Origin: Kineobactrum salinum
GTDB taxonomy: Bacteria > Pseudomonadota > Gammaproteobacteria > Pseudomonadales > Halieaceae
Reading direction: 5' to 3'
DNA: 64,000 bases
Assembly (NCBI RefSeq): GCF_010669285.1
Contig: NZ_CP048711.1
Location: 4,464,001 to 4,528,000, forward strand
Below, in pieces: positions 37,146 through 45,934 of the stretch. Each line of letters begins with the position of its first letter. Within the stretch, counting starts at the first letter, position 1. Under the pieces are notes generated by a model. That model was given only the letters and a program-made list of their open reading frames with translations. It had not been told where the DNA came from and did no database searches. The position numbers were made by a program, and so were the translations under genes.

Positions 37146-37911
37146 GAACGACGGCATCAGAAAAACCCTGCTGGTCGCGCTGTCCCTGTGCATCGTCTGT
37201 TCAGTGGTGGTGTCAACCGCCGCAGTCCTGCTGAAGCCGGCCCAGGATGTCAACCGGACGCTGGATCGCAAGCGCAATATTCTGGCCGCCGCGGGTATGC
37301 TGGAGGAGGGTGTGCCGGTGGATGAGCAATTCGCCCAGGTTCAGACCCGGGTGGTGGATCTGCGCACCGGCGAGTTTAGCGACGCGGTGGATATTTCGAA
37401 TTACGACCAGCTGAAAGCGGCGAAGAATCCTGCGCAGTCGCAGAATCTTGCGGGCGACGATGATATCGCCCAGATCGGGCGGCGCGAGCACTATGCGCCG
37501 GTCTATCTGGTCGAGACTGAAGATGGCGAGCTGGACAAGGTGATTCTGCCCATCCGCGGTTACGGCCTGTGGTCCACCCTGCATGGTTTTATCGCGCTGG
37601 AGGCCGATGGCAACACGGTGGCGGGCCTGGGCTTTTATGATCACGGGGAGACGCCCGGCCTGGGGGGCGAGGTCGACAATCCGAGGTGGAAGGCACAGTG
37701 GCCGGGCAAGCAGGTGTACCGCGATGGCGAGGTGGAAATTGCGCTCGCCAAGGGCAGCGTCGACTCCGCCAGCCCGCTGGCCCAATGGCGCGTCGACGGC
37801 CTGTCGGGCGCCACCCTCACCAGCCGCGGCGTATCCCAGCTGGTGCAATTCTGGCTGGGCGAGCAGGGCTTCGAGCCATTTCTTAGCAAACTGAAAGCAG
37901 GGGAGGCCTGA
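37138..37911 (+). CDS. nqrC: Na+-NQR subunit C
   Basis: The 257-residue subunit has one N-terminal membrane helix ([20 protein letters not shown]) and a large periplasmic FMN-binding domain. The flavinylation motif is [11 protein letters not shown] with acceptor Thr-226, which matches Thr-225 of the Vibrio protein. Other conserved pieces are [16 protein letters not shown] and [13 protein letters not shown]. It starts GTG 37138, overlapping nqrB, and nqrD follows one base after its stop. Confidence 0.97.
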   Translation: MSKNDGIRKTLLVALSLCIVCSVVVSTAAVLLKPAQDVNRTLDRKRNILAAAGMLEEGVPVDEQFAQVQTRVVDLRTGEFSDAVDISNYDQLKAAKNPAQSQNLAGDDDIAQIGRREHYAPVYLVETEDGELDKVILPIRGYGLWSTLHGFIALEADGNTVAGLGFYDHGETPGLGGEVDNPRWKAQWPGKQVYRDGEVEIALAKGSVDSASPLAQWRVDGLSGATLTSRGVSQLVQFWLGEQGFEPFLSKLKAGEA

Positions 37912-37912
37912 C

Positions 37913-38575
37913 ATGGCGACCATGAAAGAAACCCTCATTACGCCGATTTTCAAGGACAATCCGATTGCGCTGCAGATTCTGGGCATTTGCTCGGCGCTGG
38001 CGGTTACCTCCTCACTGCAGGTGACCGTGGTGATGTGTGTCGCGCTGGTTTCCGTGACTGCATTTTCCAACCTGTTCATTTCATCCATTCGCAACTATAT
38101 CCCCAACAGCATCAGGATTATCGTGCAGATGACCATCATCGCATCGCTGGTGATCGTGGTGGACCAGATCCTGAAGGCCGTTGCCTACGAGATCAGCAAA
38201 CAGCTGTCAGTGTTTGTCGGCCTGATTATCACCAACTGCATCGTGATGGGCCGCGCGGAAGCCTTCGCGATGAAAAATCCGCCGTTGCCGAGCTTCTTTG
38301 ACGGCGTTGGCAATGGCCTGGGCTACAGTGTGGTCCTGCTGTCGGTCGCGGTGGTGCGGGAATTGCTGGGTTCGGGCAAGCTGTTTGGGATCGAGATCCT
38401 TCCGCTGGCCACCGAGGGTGGCTGGTACGTTCCGAACGGCCTGCTGCTGTTACCGCCCAGTGCATTTTTCCTGATCGGTTTCTTTATCTGGACGCTGCGC
38501 AGTGTGCGCAAGGAGCAGGTTGAAAAACCTGATTTCACGATAGCCAAACACACTGCAGCCGAGGAGGGCGTGTGA
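37913..38575 (+). CDS. nqrD: Na+-NQR subunit D
   Basis: This 220-residue, six-helix membrane subunit of the NqrDE/RnfAE family has the conserved [20 protein letters not shown] and the half-channel segment [16 protein letters not shown], which holds one of the Cys that ligate the intramembrane 2Fe-2S cluster shared with NqrE. ATG 37913 is one base after nqrC. Its stop overlaps the nqrE start. Confidence 0.97.
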   Translation: MATMKETLITPIFKDNPIALQILGICSALAVTSSLQVTVVMCVALVSVTAFSNLFISSIRNYIPNSIRIIVQMTIIASLVIVVDQILKAVAYEISKQLSVFVGLIITNCIVMGRAEAFAMKNPPLPSFFDGVGNGLGYSVVLLSVAVVRELLGSGKLFGIEILPLATEGGWYVPNGLLLLPPSAFFLIGFFIWTLRSVRKEQVEKPDFTIAKHTAAEEGV

Positions 38576-39183
38576 TGGAACAGTATCTGAGCCTTTTCAT
38601 TCGCGCTGTCTTCATCGAGAACATGGCGCTGGCCTTCTTCCTCGGCATGTGCACCTTCCTGGCCATTTCCAAGAAAGTGCAGGCGGCCATCGGTCTGGGC
38701 ATCGCTGTCATTGTGGTGCTGACCATCACCGTGCCCGTCAACAACCTGATCTACAACAATCTGCTGGCAGATGGGGCGCTGGCCTGGGCGGGGCTGCCCG
38801 ATGTCGATCTCAGCTTCCTTGGCCTGCTGTCCTATATCGGCGTGATTGCTGCGATCGTGCAGATCATGGAGATGTTCCTCGACAAATACGTGCCGGTACT
38901 CTACAACGCACTCGGGGTTTTCCTGCCACTGATTACCGTGAACTGCGCCATTCTGGGCGCCTCATTGTTCATGGTCGAGCGGGACTACGATTTTGGAGAG
39001 AGCGTTGTTTTCGGTGCCGGTGCGGGTGTCGGCTGGGCGCTGGCCATTATTGCGCTGGCCGGCATTCGCGAAAAACTCAAGTACAGTGATGTACCCGATG
39101 GCTTGCAGGGCCTGGGCATAACCTTTATCACCGTGGGGTTGATGTCACTGGGTTTTATGTCCTTCGGCGGTATGAACATCTAG
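38575..39183 (+). CDS. nqrE: Na+-NQR subunit E
   Basis: This 202-residue, six-helix partner of NqrD starts [20 protein letters not shown] and has [20 protein letters not shown] and [20 protein letters not shown], which include the two Cys for the intramembrane Fe-S cluster. I chose ATG 38575 (family start); a GTG at 38572 is one codon earlier. It shares one base with the nqrD stop. Confidence 0.97.
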   Translation: MEQYLSLFIRAVFIENMALAFFLGMCTFLAISKKVQAAIGLGIAVIVVLTITVPVNNLIYNNLLADGALAWAGLPDVDLSFLGLLSYIGVIAAIVQIMEMFLDKYVPVLYNALGVFLPLITVNCAILGASLFMVERDYDFGESVVFGAGAGVGWALAIIALAGIREKLKYSDVPDGLQGLGITFITVGLMSLGFMSFGGMNI

Positions 39184-39199
39184 GCGGAAGCAGTTTGCT

Positions 39200-40423
39200 A
39201 TGAATATTACGATTGTACTTGGCGTAACGATGTTCACGGCGATAGTACTCGCCCTGGTGGCCGTGATCCTGGCCGCCCGCTCACGCCTGGTAAGTAGCGG
39301 CGAAGTGGCCATCGAAATCAATGGTGAAAAAACCTTGCATGTTGCCGCTGGCGGCAAGCTGTTGCAGACCTTGTCCGAGGGCGGCCTGTTTCTGCCCTCC
39401 GCCTGTGGTGGCGGCGGCACCTGCGCCCAGTGCAAGTGCATTGTCACCGAAGGCGGCGGGGCGATGTTACCCACGGAAGAGTCCCACTTTACCCGCCGCG
39501 ATGCCCAGGAGGGCTGGCGCCTGAGCTGCCAGACTTCGGTCAAGCAGGACATGAAGATCAAGGTGCCGGAAGAGGTGTTCGGGGTCAAGCAGTGGGAATG
39601 CACCGTCGACAGCAATCCCAATGTGGCCACCTTCATCAAGGAACTGACCCTGCGTCTGCCCGAGGGCGAGAACGTTGACTTCCGCGCCGGTGGCTATGTG
39701 CAGCTGGAATGTCCGCCGCATCATGTCAAGTTCAAGGACTTCGATATCGATGCGGAATATCGCTCTGACTGGGAACGCTTTGGTTTTTTCGAACTGGAGT
39801 CGAAAATCGACGAGCCCGTCATTCGCGCCTACTCCATGGCCAACTATCCCGAAGAGCGCGGTGTGGTCAAGTTCAATATCCGCATCGCGACCCCGCCGCC
39901 AGGCAGCGAGGGTATTCCGCCCGGCATCATGTCTTCCTGGGTGTTCAACCTGAAGCCCGGGGACAAGGTCAAGGTCTACGGTCCATTTGGTGAATTCTTT
40001 GCCAAGGATACCGACGCCGAGATGATCTTTATCGGCGGCGGTGCCGGCATGGCCCCGATGCGCTCGCATATTTTCGACCAGCTGCGCCGTCTCAACAGCA
40101 AGCGCAAGATATCCTTCTGGTACGGCGCCCGTTCGCTGCGCGAGATGTTCTATGTCGAGGACTACGATCAACTGGCGGCGGAGAATGACAATTTCGAATG
40201 GCACGTCGCGCTGTCCGACCCCCAGCCAGAGGACAACTGGGAGGGGCTCACGGGCTTTATTCACACCGTGTTGTTTGAAGAGTACCTGAAGAATCATCCG
40301 GCGCCGGAAGATTGCGAGTACTACATGTGCGGGCCGCCAATGATGAACGCCGCGGTGATACGGATGCTGACCGATCTGGGTGTGGAACCCGAGAATATCC
40401 TGCTTGACGATTTTGGCGGCTAA
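39200..40423 (+). CDS. nqrF: Na+-NQR subunit F, NADH oxidising
   Basis: The 407-residue subunit has an N-terminal membrane helix and a ferredoxin domain whose 2Fe-2S ligands are Cys-69, Cys-75, Cys-78 and Cys-110, one less than the Vibrio numbering throughout. A ferredoxin-reductase domain follows, with FAD motif [11 protein letters not shown] and NADH-binding [13 protein letters not shown] and [10 protein letters not shown]. It takes electrons from NADH into the complex. The apbE frame overlaps its 3' end. Confidence 0.98.
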   Translation: MNITIVLGVTMFTAIVLALVAVILAARSRLVSSGEVAIEINGEKTLHVAAGGKLLQTLSEGGLFLPSACGGGGTCAQCKCIVTEGGGAMLPTEESHFTRRDAQEGWRLSCQTSVKQDMKIKVPEEVFGVKQWECTVDSNPNVATFIKELTLRLPEGENVDFRAGGYVQLECPPHHVKFKDFDIDAEYRSDWERFGFFELESKIDEPVIRAYSMANYPEERGVVKFNIRIATPPPGSEGIPPGIMSSWVFNLKPGDKVKVYGPFGEFFAKDTDAEMIFIGGGAGMAPMRSHIFDQLRRLNSKRKISFWYGARSLREMFYVEDYDQLAAENDNFEWHVALSDPQPEDNWEGLTGFIHTVLFEEYLKNHPAPEDCEYYMCGPPMMNAAVIRMLTDLGVEPENILLDDFGG

Positions 40424-41480
40424 ACCCACAGCCGTTGCCTGCGGTACCCGATGGCTCTTTGGCATCCTGCTGGCGCTGCTGCTGGCTGGTTGCGAGCGTG
40501 AGCAGGCGCCGGTACAGCTGTCCGGCGCAACCATGGGCACCAGCTGGCAGGTGACCTACCTGCCGCCTGCGGGTGCTGCGGTTGAGCGCAGCCAGCTGCA
40601 GCAGAGTCTCGAGCAGCAGCTGGAGGCAGTGAATGACAGCATGTCCACCTGGCGTAGCGATTCGGAAATCAGCCGCTTCAATCACAGCGAGCCCGGCGAC
40701 TGGGTTGAGCTGTCGGCCGGTTTCACTGAAGTCATGCAGACCGCCCTGATGATCGGCGCGGCGTCCGGGGGCGCCTATGACGTCACCGTCAGCCCCCTGG
40801 TGGACCTGTGGGGTTTTGGAGCGGGGAGCGACGAGGTCCTGCGCCGGGACCTGCCCTCCGCCGCCGAGATCGCATCCCGGCTGGAGCGGGTGGGGCAGCA
40901 GTACCTGGAGCTGGACGTGGCTGCGAGCCGGCTGCGCAAGCAGCGGGATGTGGCGCTGGATCTGTCATCCATTGCCAAGGGCTATGCGGTGGATTTGTTG
41001 GCACAGGAGTTACTGTCGCAACAAATCGACAATTTCCTGGTCGAAGTAGGAGGAGAGATACGCGTGGCCGGGCACAGTCCCCGCGGCGATGCTTGGCGGG
41101 TGGCGATTGAGCGGCCCGGCACCGGAACCCGCAGCCCGGCCAGGGCGCTGGCTGTGACCGACAAGGCGGTAGCGACCTCCGGCGATTACCGCAATTTCTT
41201 CGAGGTGGATGGCCGGCGCTATTCCCACAGTATCGACCCGCGGACCGGCTCCCCGGTCACTCATGATCTGGTATCGGTAACGGTCATCGCGGACGATTGT
41301 ACCAGTGCCGATGGCTGGGCCACTGCATTGGAAGTACTGGGGGAGGAGGCGGCACTGGAGCTGGCGGAAGAGCAGGGACTGGCGGTCTATTTGATGCGAC
41401 GTACCAGCGACGGTATTGTGAGCAGTCACTCCAGCGCATTTTCTCCGTGGCTGGACAGCGGTACACAAGGTGGCAACTGA
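40380..41480 (+). CDS. apbE: FAD:protein FMN transferase ApbE
   Basis: The periplasmic lipoprotein transfers FMN from FAD to the Thr of NqrB and NqrC. A signal sequence with lipobox LLAGC ([16 protein letters not shown]) precedes the ApbE fold: [72 protein letters not shown] and the [10 protein letters not shown] magnesium/FAD region. The exact start is uncertain because several GTG/TTG codons (40380, 40404, 40413) lie within the end of nqrF; translation is likely coupled to nqrF. Its place behind nqrF is the usual one. Confidence 0.94.
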   Translation: MWNPRISCLTILAAKPTAVACGTRWLFGILLALLLAGCEREQAPVQLSGATMGTSWQVTYLPPAGAAVERSQLQQSLEQQLEAVNDSMSTWRSDSEISRFNHSEPGDWVELSAGFTEVMQTALMIGAASGGAYDVTVSPLVDLWGFGAGSDEVLRRDLPSAAEIASRLERVGQQYLELDVAASRLRKQRDVALDLSSIAKGYAVDLLAQELLSQQIDNFLVEVGGEIRVAGHSPRGDAWRVAIERPGTGTRSPARALAVTDKAVATSGDYRNFFEVDGRRYSHSIDPRTGSPVTHDLVSVTVIADDCTSADGWATALEVLGEEAALELAEEQGLAVYLMRRTSDGIVSSHSSAFSPWLDSGTQGGN

Positions 41481-41498
41481 AGCCGCAGGGATTTTGAA

Positions 41499-41732
41499 AT
41501 GACAGTTTTTGTGCTCAGTGTAGTGATCATCGCCCTCATCATGTCGATCATGGCTGTGGGCGTTCTCTCGGGGCGCGGACCGATCAAGGGTTCCTGCGGT
41601 GGTATCGGGGCCCTGGGCATGGACACGGCCTGTGATATCTGCGGCGGCGATCCCAAACGCTGTGAGGAAGAAACCCGTGACGGCGATGTCTCCGACCAGC
41701 AGGTGCAGTATTATCCCGCCGACAAGCACTAG
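41499..41732 (+). CDS. nqrM: Na+-NQR maturation protein NqrM
   Basis: This 77-residue protein (DUF539) has one N-terminal membrane helix and four conserved Cys: GSCGGIGALGMDTACDICGG and then RCEEE. NqrM is needed to assemble active Na+-NQR, probably by delivering iron for the intramembrane NqrD/NqrE cluster. It closes the nqr operon. Its stop codon lies inside the left arm of an 18-bp hairpin that extends to the lolC start. Confidence 0.95.
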   Translation: MTVFVLSVVIIALIMSIMAVGVLSGRGPIKGSCGGIGALGMDTACDICGGDPKRCEEETRDGDVSDQQVQYYPADKH

Positions 41733-41768
41733 TACTCCTTCAAGATGATTTTGAAGGAGTACTAGTGC
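41726..41768 (+). promoter_or_regulatory. Perfect 18-bp hairpin spanning the nqrM stop and the lolC ribosome site and start
   Basis: The left arm 41726-41743 and right arm 41751-41768 are exact reverse complements, with loop GATGATT. The left arm contains the nqrM stop (41730-41732). The right arm contains AAGGAG (41754-41759) and the GTG start of lolC (41765-41767). No T-run follows, so it is not a classical terminator. In RNA it would hide the lolC ribosome site until a ribosome finishing nqrM opens it, which suggests translational coupling (inference). Confidence 0.8.
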
Positions 41769-43024
41769 TGCAACCCTCCTTCCGTTCCCGCTATGTGCTG
41801 TTCGTTGGCCTGCGCTACAGTTTCAGCCGCAAACGCAACCGTTTCGCCAGCGTCATTGCCTCGGTATCCATGCTGGGCATGGTGCTGGGCGTCACCAGCC
41901 TGATCACCGTGCTGTCCATCATGAACGGTTTCTCCGGCGAACTGCGCAACCGCATCCTGTCGCTGGTGCCCCACGGCTATGTGCTGCCTGCGAACGGCGG
42001 GCTCGAACGCTGGGAGGAGCTGGCCCTGCGCCTGGAACAGGCCGGCGGCGTGGAGGCAGTGGCGCCCTATATCAGCAACAAGGTGATCCTCGCTGGCTCC
42101 CAGTCATTGCGCGGTGCCGTGCTGAGCGCGATTGACCCGGCCAGGGAGGTGGCTGTATCCGAACTCGACGAGGCCCTGGTAGCGGGACAGCTGGGAGATC
42201 TCGAGCACGAGCCCTACAGTATCATCCTGGGCGTCACCCTGGCCCGGGCACTGGGCGTTCGGCCCGGAGACCGCCTGGAGGTGACTGTGCCGCGGCTCAC
42301 GGTAACCCCCCTGGGAACCTTTCCGCGCAGCAAGCGCCTGCGCGTGGTCGGCCTGTTTGCGATCAGCGCCCAGGCTGACGGCTACCAGGCCTACGTGTCG
42401 CTGGCAACCGGCCAGAAACTGTTCGGGCTGGGCGATCGCGTCGATGGCCTGCAGCTGCGCACTCCGGAGTTGATGAGCGCCCCCGCGACGCTGGCTCGCC
42501 TAGGTGCCGGGTTGGGGCCCGAGCTGCAGGTGCGCGACTGGAGCCAGACCCAGGGCAGCCTGTTCCGCGCCATCAGGATGGAAAAGGTCATGGTGGGCCT
42601 GTTGCTGTTGAGCGTGGTTGCGGTGGCGGCCTTCAATATCATTTCCACGCTGGTGATGTCGGTGGCGGAAAAGCGTGGCGACATTGCGGTTTTGCGCACG
42701 ATGGGCGCGCGCGCAGGCGACATCATGCGCATATTCGTCGCCCATGGCCTGGGTCTGGCGGCTGTTGGCATTGGCCTGGGTACGCTGGCCGGCATCGCCC
42801 TCGCCAGCCATGTCGCCGCAGTGACCAAAACAGTGGAATCATTGCTGGGCGTCAAGCTGTTTGATCCGGCGGTGTATTTTATCAGCGAACTGCCGGCGCA
42901 GTTGCTGTGGCAGGATGTGCTGGTGGTGGTGGCTGCCTCCTTTCTGCTCAGTCTTGTCGCCACATTGTATCCCGCCTGGCGGGCTTCGCGGATCGCCCCG
43001 GCCGAGGTATTGCGCTATGAATGA
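41765..43024 (+). CDS. lolC: Lipoprotein-releasing system permease, LolC/E family
   Basis: The 419-residue inner-membrane protein has the four-helix LolC/LolE layout: one N-terminal helix (SMLGMVLGVTSLITVLSIMN, NGFSGELRNRIL) then a periplasmic domain of about 200 residues, then three C-terminal helices. FtsX-like segments include VAAFNIISTLVMSVAEKRGD and AVLRTMGA. LolCDE extracts lipoproteins from the inner membrane and hands them to LolA. ATPase LolD overlaps its 3' end by 8 bases. The GTG start with AAGGAG lies in a hairpin. LolC versus LolE is assigned by operon order. Confidence 0.94.
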   Translation: MLQPSFRSRYVLFVGLRYSFSRKRNRFASVIASVSMLGMVLGVTSLITVLSIMNGFSGELRNRILSLVPHGYVLPANGGLERWEELALRLEQAGGVEAVAPYISNKVILAGSQSLRGAVLSAIDPAREVAVSELDEALVAGQLGDLEHEPYSIILGVTLARALGVRPGDRLEVTVPRLTVTPLGTFPRSKRLRVVGLFAISAQADGYQAYVSLATGQKLFGLGDRVDGLQLRTPELMSAPATLARLGAGLGPELQVRDWSQTQGSLFRAIRMEKVMVGLLLLSVVAVAAFNIISTLVMSVAEKRGDIAVLRTMGARAGDIMRIFVAHGLGLAAVGIGLGTLAGIALASHVAAVTKTVESLLGVKLFDPAVYFISELPAQLLWQDVLVVVAASFLLSLVATLYPAWRASRIAPAEVLRYE

Positions 43025-43712
43025 CAGCGATATTGTACGCTGCGAACAGCTGGGACGGATCTATCGCGACGGCAACCGCCATGTCAGGGTGCTGGATGGG
43101 GTTGATTTCAGCCTCCGGCGGGGAGAGAAGATCGCGATTATCGGCAGCTCCGGCTCGGGAAAGTCCACCCTGCTCAATCTTCTGGGGGGGCTGGACGAGC
43201 CCAGTGGTGGCCGGGTGCTGATCCGCGGACAGGACCTGGCGGGCCTCAGTGAACGGGAACTGTGCCGCTGGCGCAACCGCTACCTGGGTTTTGTCTACCA
43301 GTTTCACCACCTGTTGCCGGAATTCGACGCCCGGGAAAACGTGGCCATGCCGTTACTGATTGGCGGCAGCAGCCGCAGGCAGGCCTGGCTCCGGGCTGCC
43401 GCGCTATTGGAACAGGTGGGAATGGAGCACCGCTTGCAGCACCGCCCCGGCGAACTGTCGGGTGGTGAGCGGCAACGGGTGGCTATCGCGCGAGCGCTGG
43501 TGACGGCGCCCGATTGCGTGTTGATGGATGAGCCCACCGGCAATCTGGATCCGGCCTCGGCCCAGCAGGTACTGGCCCTGATCGATTCGCTGAGCGCGGA
43601 GCAATCCTCCTTTGTCGTGGTGACTCACGACCCGGCGATTGCGGCGCGGATGGATCGTACTCTGGAGCTGGTACAGGGGTCGCTGCGGGAGTTGGCCGAT
43701 GGGACGGCTTGA
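43017..43712 (+). CDS. lolD: Lipoprotein-releasing ABC transporter ATPase LolD
   Basis: The 231-residue ABC ATPase has Walker [12 protein letters not shown]-loop [11 protein letters not shown], the LolD-typical [11 protein letters not shown], signature [15 protein letters not shown], Walker [13 protein letters not shown] and switch VVTHD. It powers release of outer-membrane lipoproteins. I chose ATG 43017, which overlaps lolC; the open frame continues upstream within lolC but is not coding. It overlaps lolE by 14 bases. Confidence 0.97.
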   Translation: MNDSDIVRCEQLGRIYRDGNRHVRVLDGVDFSLRRGEKIAIIGSSGSGKSTLLNLLGGLDEPSGGRVLIRGQDLAGLSERELCRWRNRYLGFVYQFHHLLPEFDARENVAMPLLIGGSSRRQAWLRAAALLEQVGMEHRLQHRPGELSGGERQRVAIARALVTAPDCVLMDEPTGNLDPASAQQVLALIDSLSAEQSSFVVVTHDPAIAARMDRTLELVQGSLRELADGTA

Positions 43713-44937
43713 GCGGCTCCGGATAGCGGTCCGCTACAGCTTTGCGTTTGGCCGCGGTTATCTGTCGACCTTTCTCTCCTCGCTATCTACCCTGGGTCTG
43801 GTACTTGCCATCGCGCTGCTGATCACAGTGCTCTCGGTCATGAACGGTTTTGACAAGGAGATGCGGGAGCGCATCCTGAACCTGGTGCCACATGTCACGG
43901 TCCACTCACAGCAGCCATTGCACGACTGGCAGCCGCTCGCCCGAATGCTGCAGACCCATTCCGCAGTGCTGGCGGCAACGCCTTTTGTGCAATTCGATGC
44001 ACTGTTCCTGCGCGGCAGTGATATCGAGACCGGCACCGGTATGGGGCTGGCTGCAGATAGTGATGGCGGTCTGCTCGCGGCGCTGCCCGCCGCGGCCCGG
44101 GAGCAACTGCGGTCACGCCCCGACAGCCTGTTGCTGGGCAGTGGCCTTGCGCGCCAGCTGGGCGTGAAGGAGGGCGATATCCTGACCCTGATCGCGCCCC
44201 AGGCGGACGCAGGCGCTGCCGCTACCAGGACACAGTTTGCCAGTGTGGTACTGACCGGCATCATCCACACCGGGACCGAACTGGACCAGGCGGCCGCGCT
44301 GGTCAATCTGGAACAGGCCTCCGAACTGGCCGGCCTGGACGGGGGCATTAGCGGCCTGCAGCTGTGGACCCGCGATCTGTTCAAGGTCAACGAGCTGGGC
44401 CGCGAGCTGGTCGACACCCTGCCGGTGGGCTATTACGGCACCAACTGGATGATGACCCATGGCAATCTGTACGCGGCCATCCAGCTGTCCCGCGACCTGG
44501 TAAGCATCCTGCTGTTTTCAATCATCGCCGTCGCCGCGTTCAACGTCGTCTCCTCGCTGGTACTGGTGGTGTTCGACAAGCAGGGCGACATCGCCATCTT
44601 GCGGACCCTGGGGGCCTCTGGCCGCGATATCAGCAGCATATTCGTCATGCAGGGGGCGATGATCGGCCTGCTGGGGGCCGTTCTGGGCAGTCTCGGCGGC
44701 GTCCTGTTGAGTTTGGTCATTGGTCCCGCCGCAGCTGGGCTGGAACAGCTGCTGGGCTTCAATTTCCTCGATACCGATGTCTATCCGGTGTCATTTCTGC
44801 CGGTGGATATACTGCTGACCGATGTGCTGCTGGTGGGCGGCGTCGCCTTCGGCATGTGCGTGCTGGCAGCGCTCTATCCGGCGCGGCGCGCGGCTGGGCT
44901 GGCACCGGCGCTGATTCTGCATCAGGAGCGCGCTTAG
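43699..44937 (+). CDS. lolE: Lipoprotein-releasing system permease LolE
   Basis: The 412-residue protein is a paralogue of the first permease with the same four helices: YLSTFLSSLSTLGLVLAIAL, then LITVLSVMNGFDKEMRERIL, a periplasmic domain, and VAAFNVVSSLVLVVFDKQGD with AILRTLGASGRDIS. It pairs with LolC around LolD. ATG 43699 lies within the end of lolD. A repeat element starts 27 bases after its stop and separates it from the next gene. Confidence 0.95.
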   Translation: MGRLERLRIAVRYSFAFGRGYLSTFLSSLSTLGLVLAIALLITVLSVMNGFDKEMRERILNLVPHVTVHSQQPLHDWQPLARMLQTHSAVLAATPFVQFDALFLRGSDIETGTGMGLAADSDGGLLAALPAAAREQLRSRPDSLLLGSGLARQLGVKEGDILTLIAPQADAGAAATRTQFASVVLTGIIHTGTELDQAAALVNLEQASELAGLDGGISGLQLWTRDLFKVNELGRELVDTLPVGYYGTNWMMTHGNLYAAIQLSRDLVSILLFSIIAVAAFNVVSSLVLVVFDKQGDIAILRTLGASGRDISSIFVMQGAMIGLLGAVLGSLGGVLLSLVIGPAAAGLEQLLGFNFLDTDVYPVSFLPVDILLTDVLLVGGVAFGMCVLAALYPARRAAGLAPALILHQERA

Positions 44938-44964
44938 GACGGGTGGCGCCTTAGGGGGTGGGGG

Positions 44965-45170
44965 CTTCGTAGCCCGGTCAACGTGCTGGGAGGGTGCTTT
45001 CGAGACACGCCGTGAATCCGTCCATGGAGGCTCGGTTGCAGCATCCATGCTGCAAACGGTCTCGAAAGCACCCTCCCAGCACGTTGCCCTAGCCTCGGAG
45101 CGAACTATGGGTTTACGGGTTCACGGCTCTTTCGAAAGTACCCTCCCAGGATGTCGACCGGGCTACGAAG
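44965..45170. repeat. MITE/REP-like intergenic inverted-repeat element
   Basis: The 206-base element has terminal inverted repeats of 39 bases (44965-45003 and 45132-45170), 35 of 39 matching, which begin CTTCGTAGCCCGGTC. Inside, a perfect 28-bp inverted repeat (44979-45006 and 45059-45086) encloses a 52-base loop that itself holds a 9-bp hairpin (TTGCAGCAT/ATGCTGCAA, 45036-45055). The core ACCCTCCCAG thus occurs three times. There is no coding capacity. It lies between lolE and the DUF2062 gene. The form is that of a non-autonomous miniature element or a large REP-type palindrome; no second copy is seen in the window. Confidence 0.85.
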
Positions 45171-45186
45171 TTCAAACACATTCCGT

Positions 45187-45744
45187 TTAGGGCTGCCTGC
45201 TCTCGCCCCTAGCGCCGGTCCGCACCGTCGCCCGGCGCCGCCGCTGGCGCTTGTGCCACTGCCGCGAGACCCGCCAGCGCCACAGCAGGTTGACCACAAA
45301 GTAGCCCAGCGATCCAAACAAGACCCCGCAGAGCAGGCTGCCCACCAGTAGCGGGCGCCAGATCAGATCCAGACGGGCCCGGAGCCAGGCGCAGCTCAGC
45401 TCGAATTCCATCACCTGTACCGGCACATCGATCAACAGCGCGCCGACCCGGTAGGCCATGTAGAAAATCGCCGGCATCGTGACCGGATTGCTGATCCACA
45501 CCAGCGCTACCGACAACGGCAGATTACAGCGCAGCAGCACCGCCGTGACCGCCGCGATCACCATCTGGCCCGGCAGTGGCAGAAACGCTACGAACAGGCC
45601 AGTGAAAAAGGCCATCGATGCCGAATAGCGATTGAGATGCCAGAGATTGGACTGGTAAATCCAGTCTCCCAGCATATGCAGGCACGGAAACTCCCGAATC
45701 CTGGCGGGGCTGGGTAACCATTGTTTCAGCGTCTTTCTGGGCAT
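45187..45744 (-). CDS. DUF2062 domain membrane protein
   Basis: The 185-residue protein has the DUF2062 signature: LNRYSASMAFFTGLFVAFLP, PLPGQMVIAA, and NLPLSVALVWISNPVTMPA, with two to three membrane helices. A third helix (LLVGSLLCGVLFGSLGYFVV) leads to a very basic tail (KRQRRRRATVRTGARG). DUF2062 proteins lie next to comEC in Pseudomonas too, but their function is unknown. It is divergent from comEC; the 190 bases between hold nothing I recognise. Confidence 0.9.
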   Translation of the reverse strand: MPRKTLKQWLPSPARIREFPCLHMLGDWIYQSNLWHLNRYSASMAFFTGLFVAFLPLPGQMVIAAVTAVLLRCNLPLSVALVWISNPVTMPAIFYMAYRVGALLIDVPVQVMEFELSCAWLRARLDLIWRPLLVGSLLCGVLFGSLGYFVVNLLWRWRVSRQWHKRQRRRRATVRTGARGESRQP

Positions 45745-45934
45745 GGTTGCACTGGTCTGTTTGGATGTGGATCAGAGCCTGTTCACCCCACTAACATGGC
45801 CCCGTTGTGGCAATAACCGCGCCATTGGGCGCTGCTGGGGCAGGGAACATGGGTAACTGGCCTGGTGTATGCGCCGGATGTATCTGGCGCCGCAACCAGG
45901 GCTTCATTATGACCACTAATCCCGGGCATCTCTA

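Noticed and set aside
41726-41768. The nqrM-lolC hairpin as a Rho-independent terminator
   Set aside because: No T-run follows, and the right arm contains the ribosome site and start codon of lolC, so stopping there would cut off the next gene's start.
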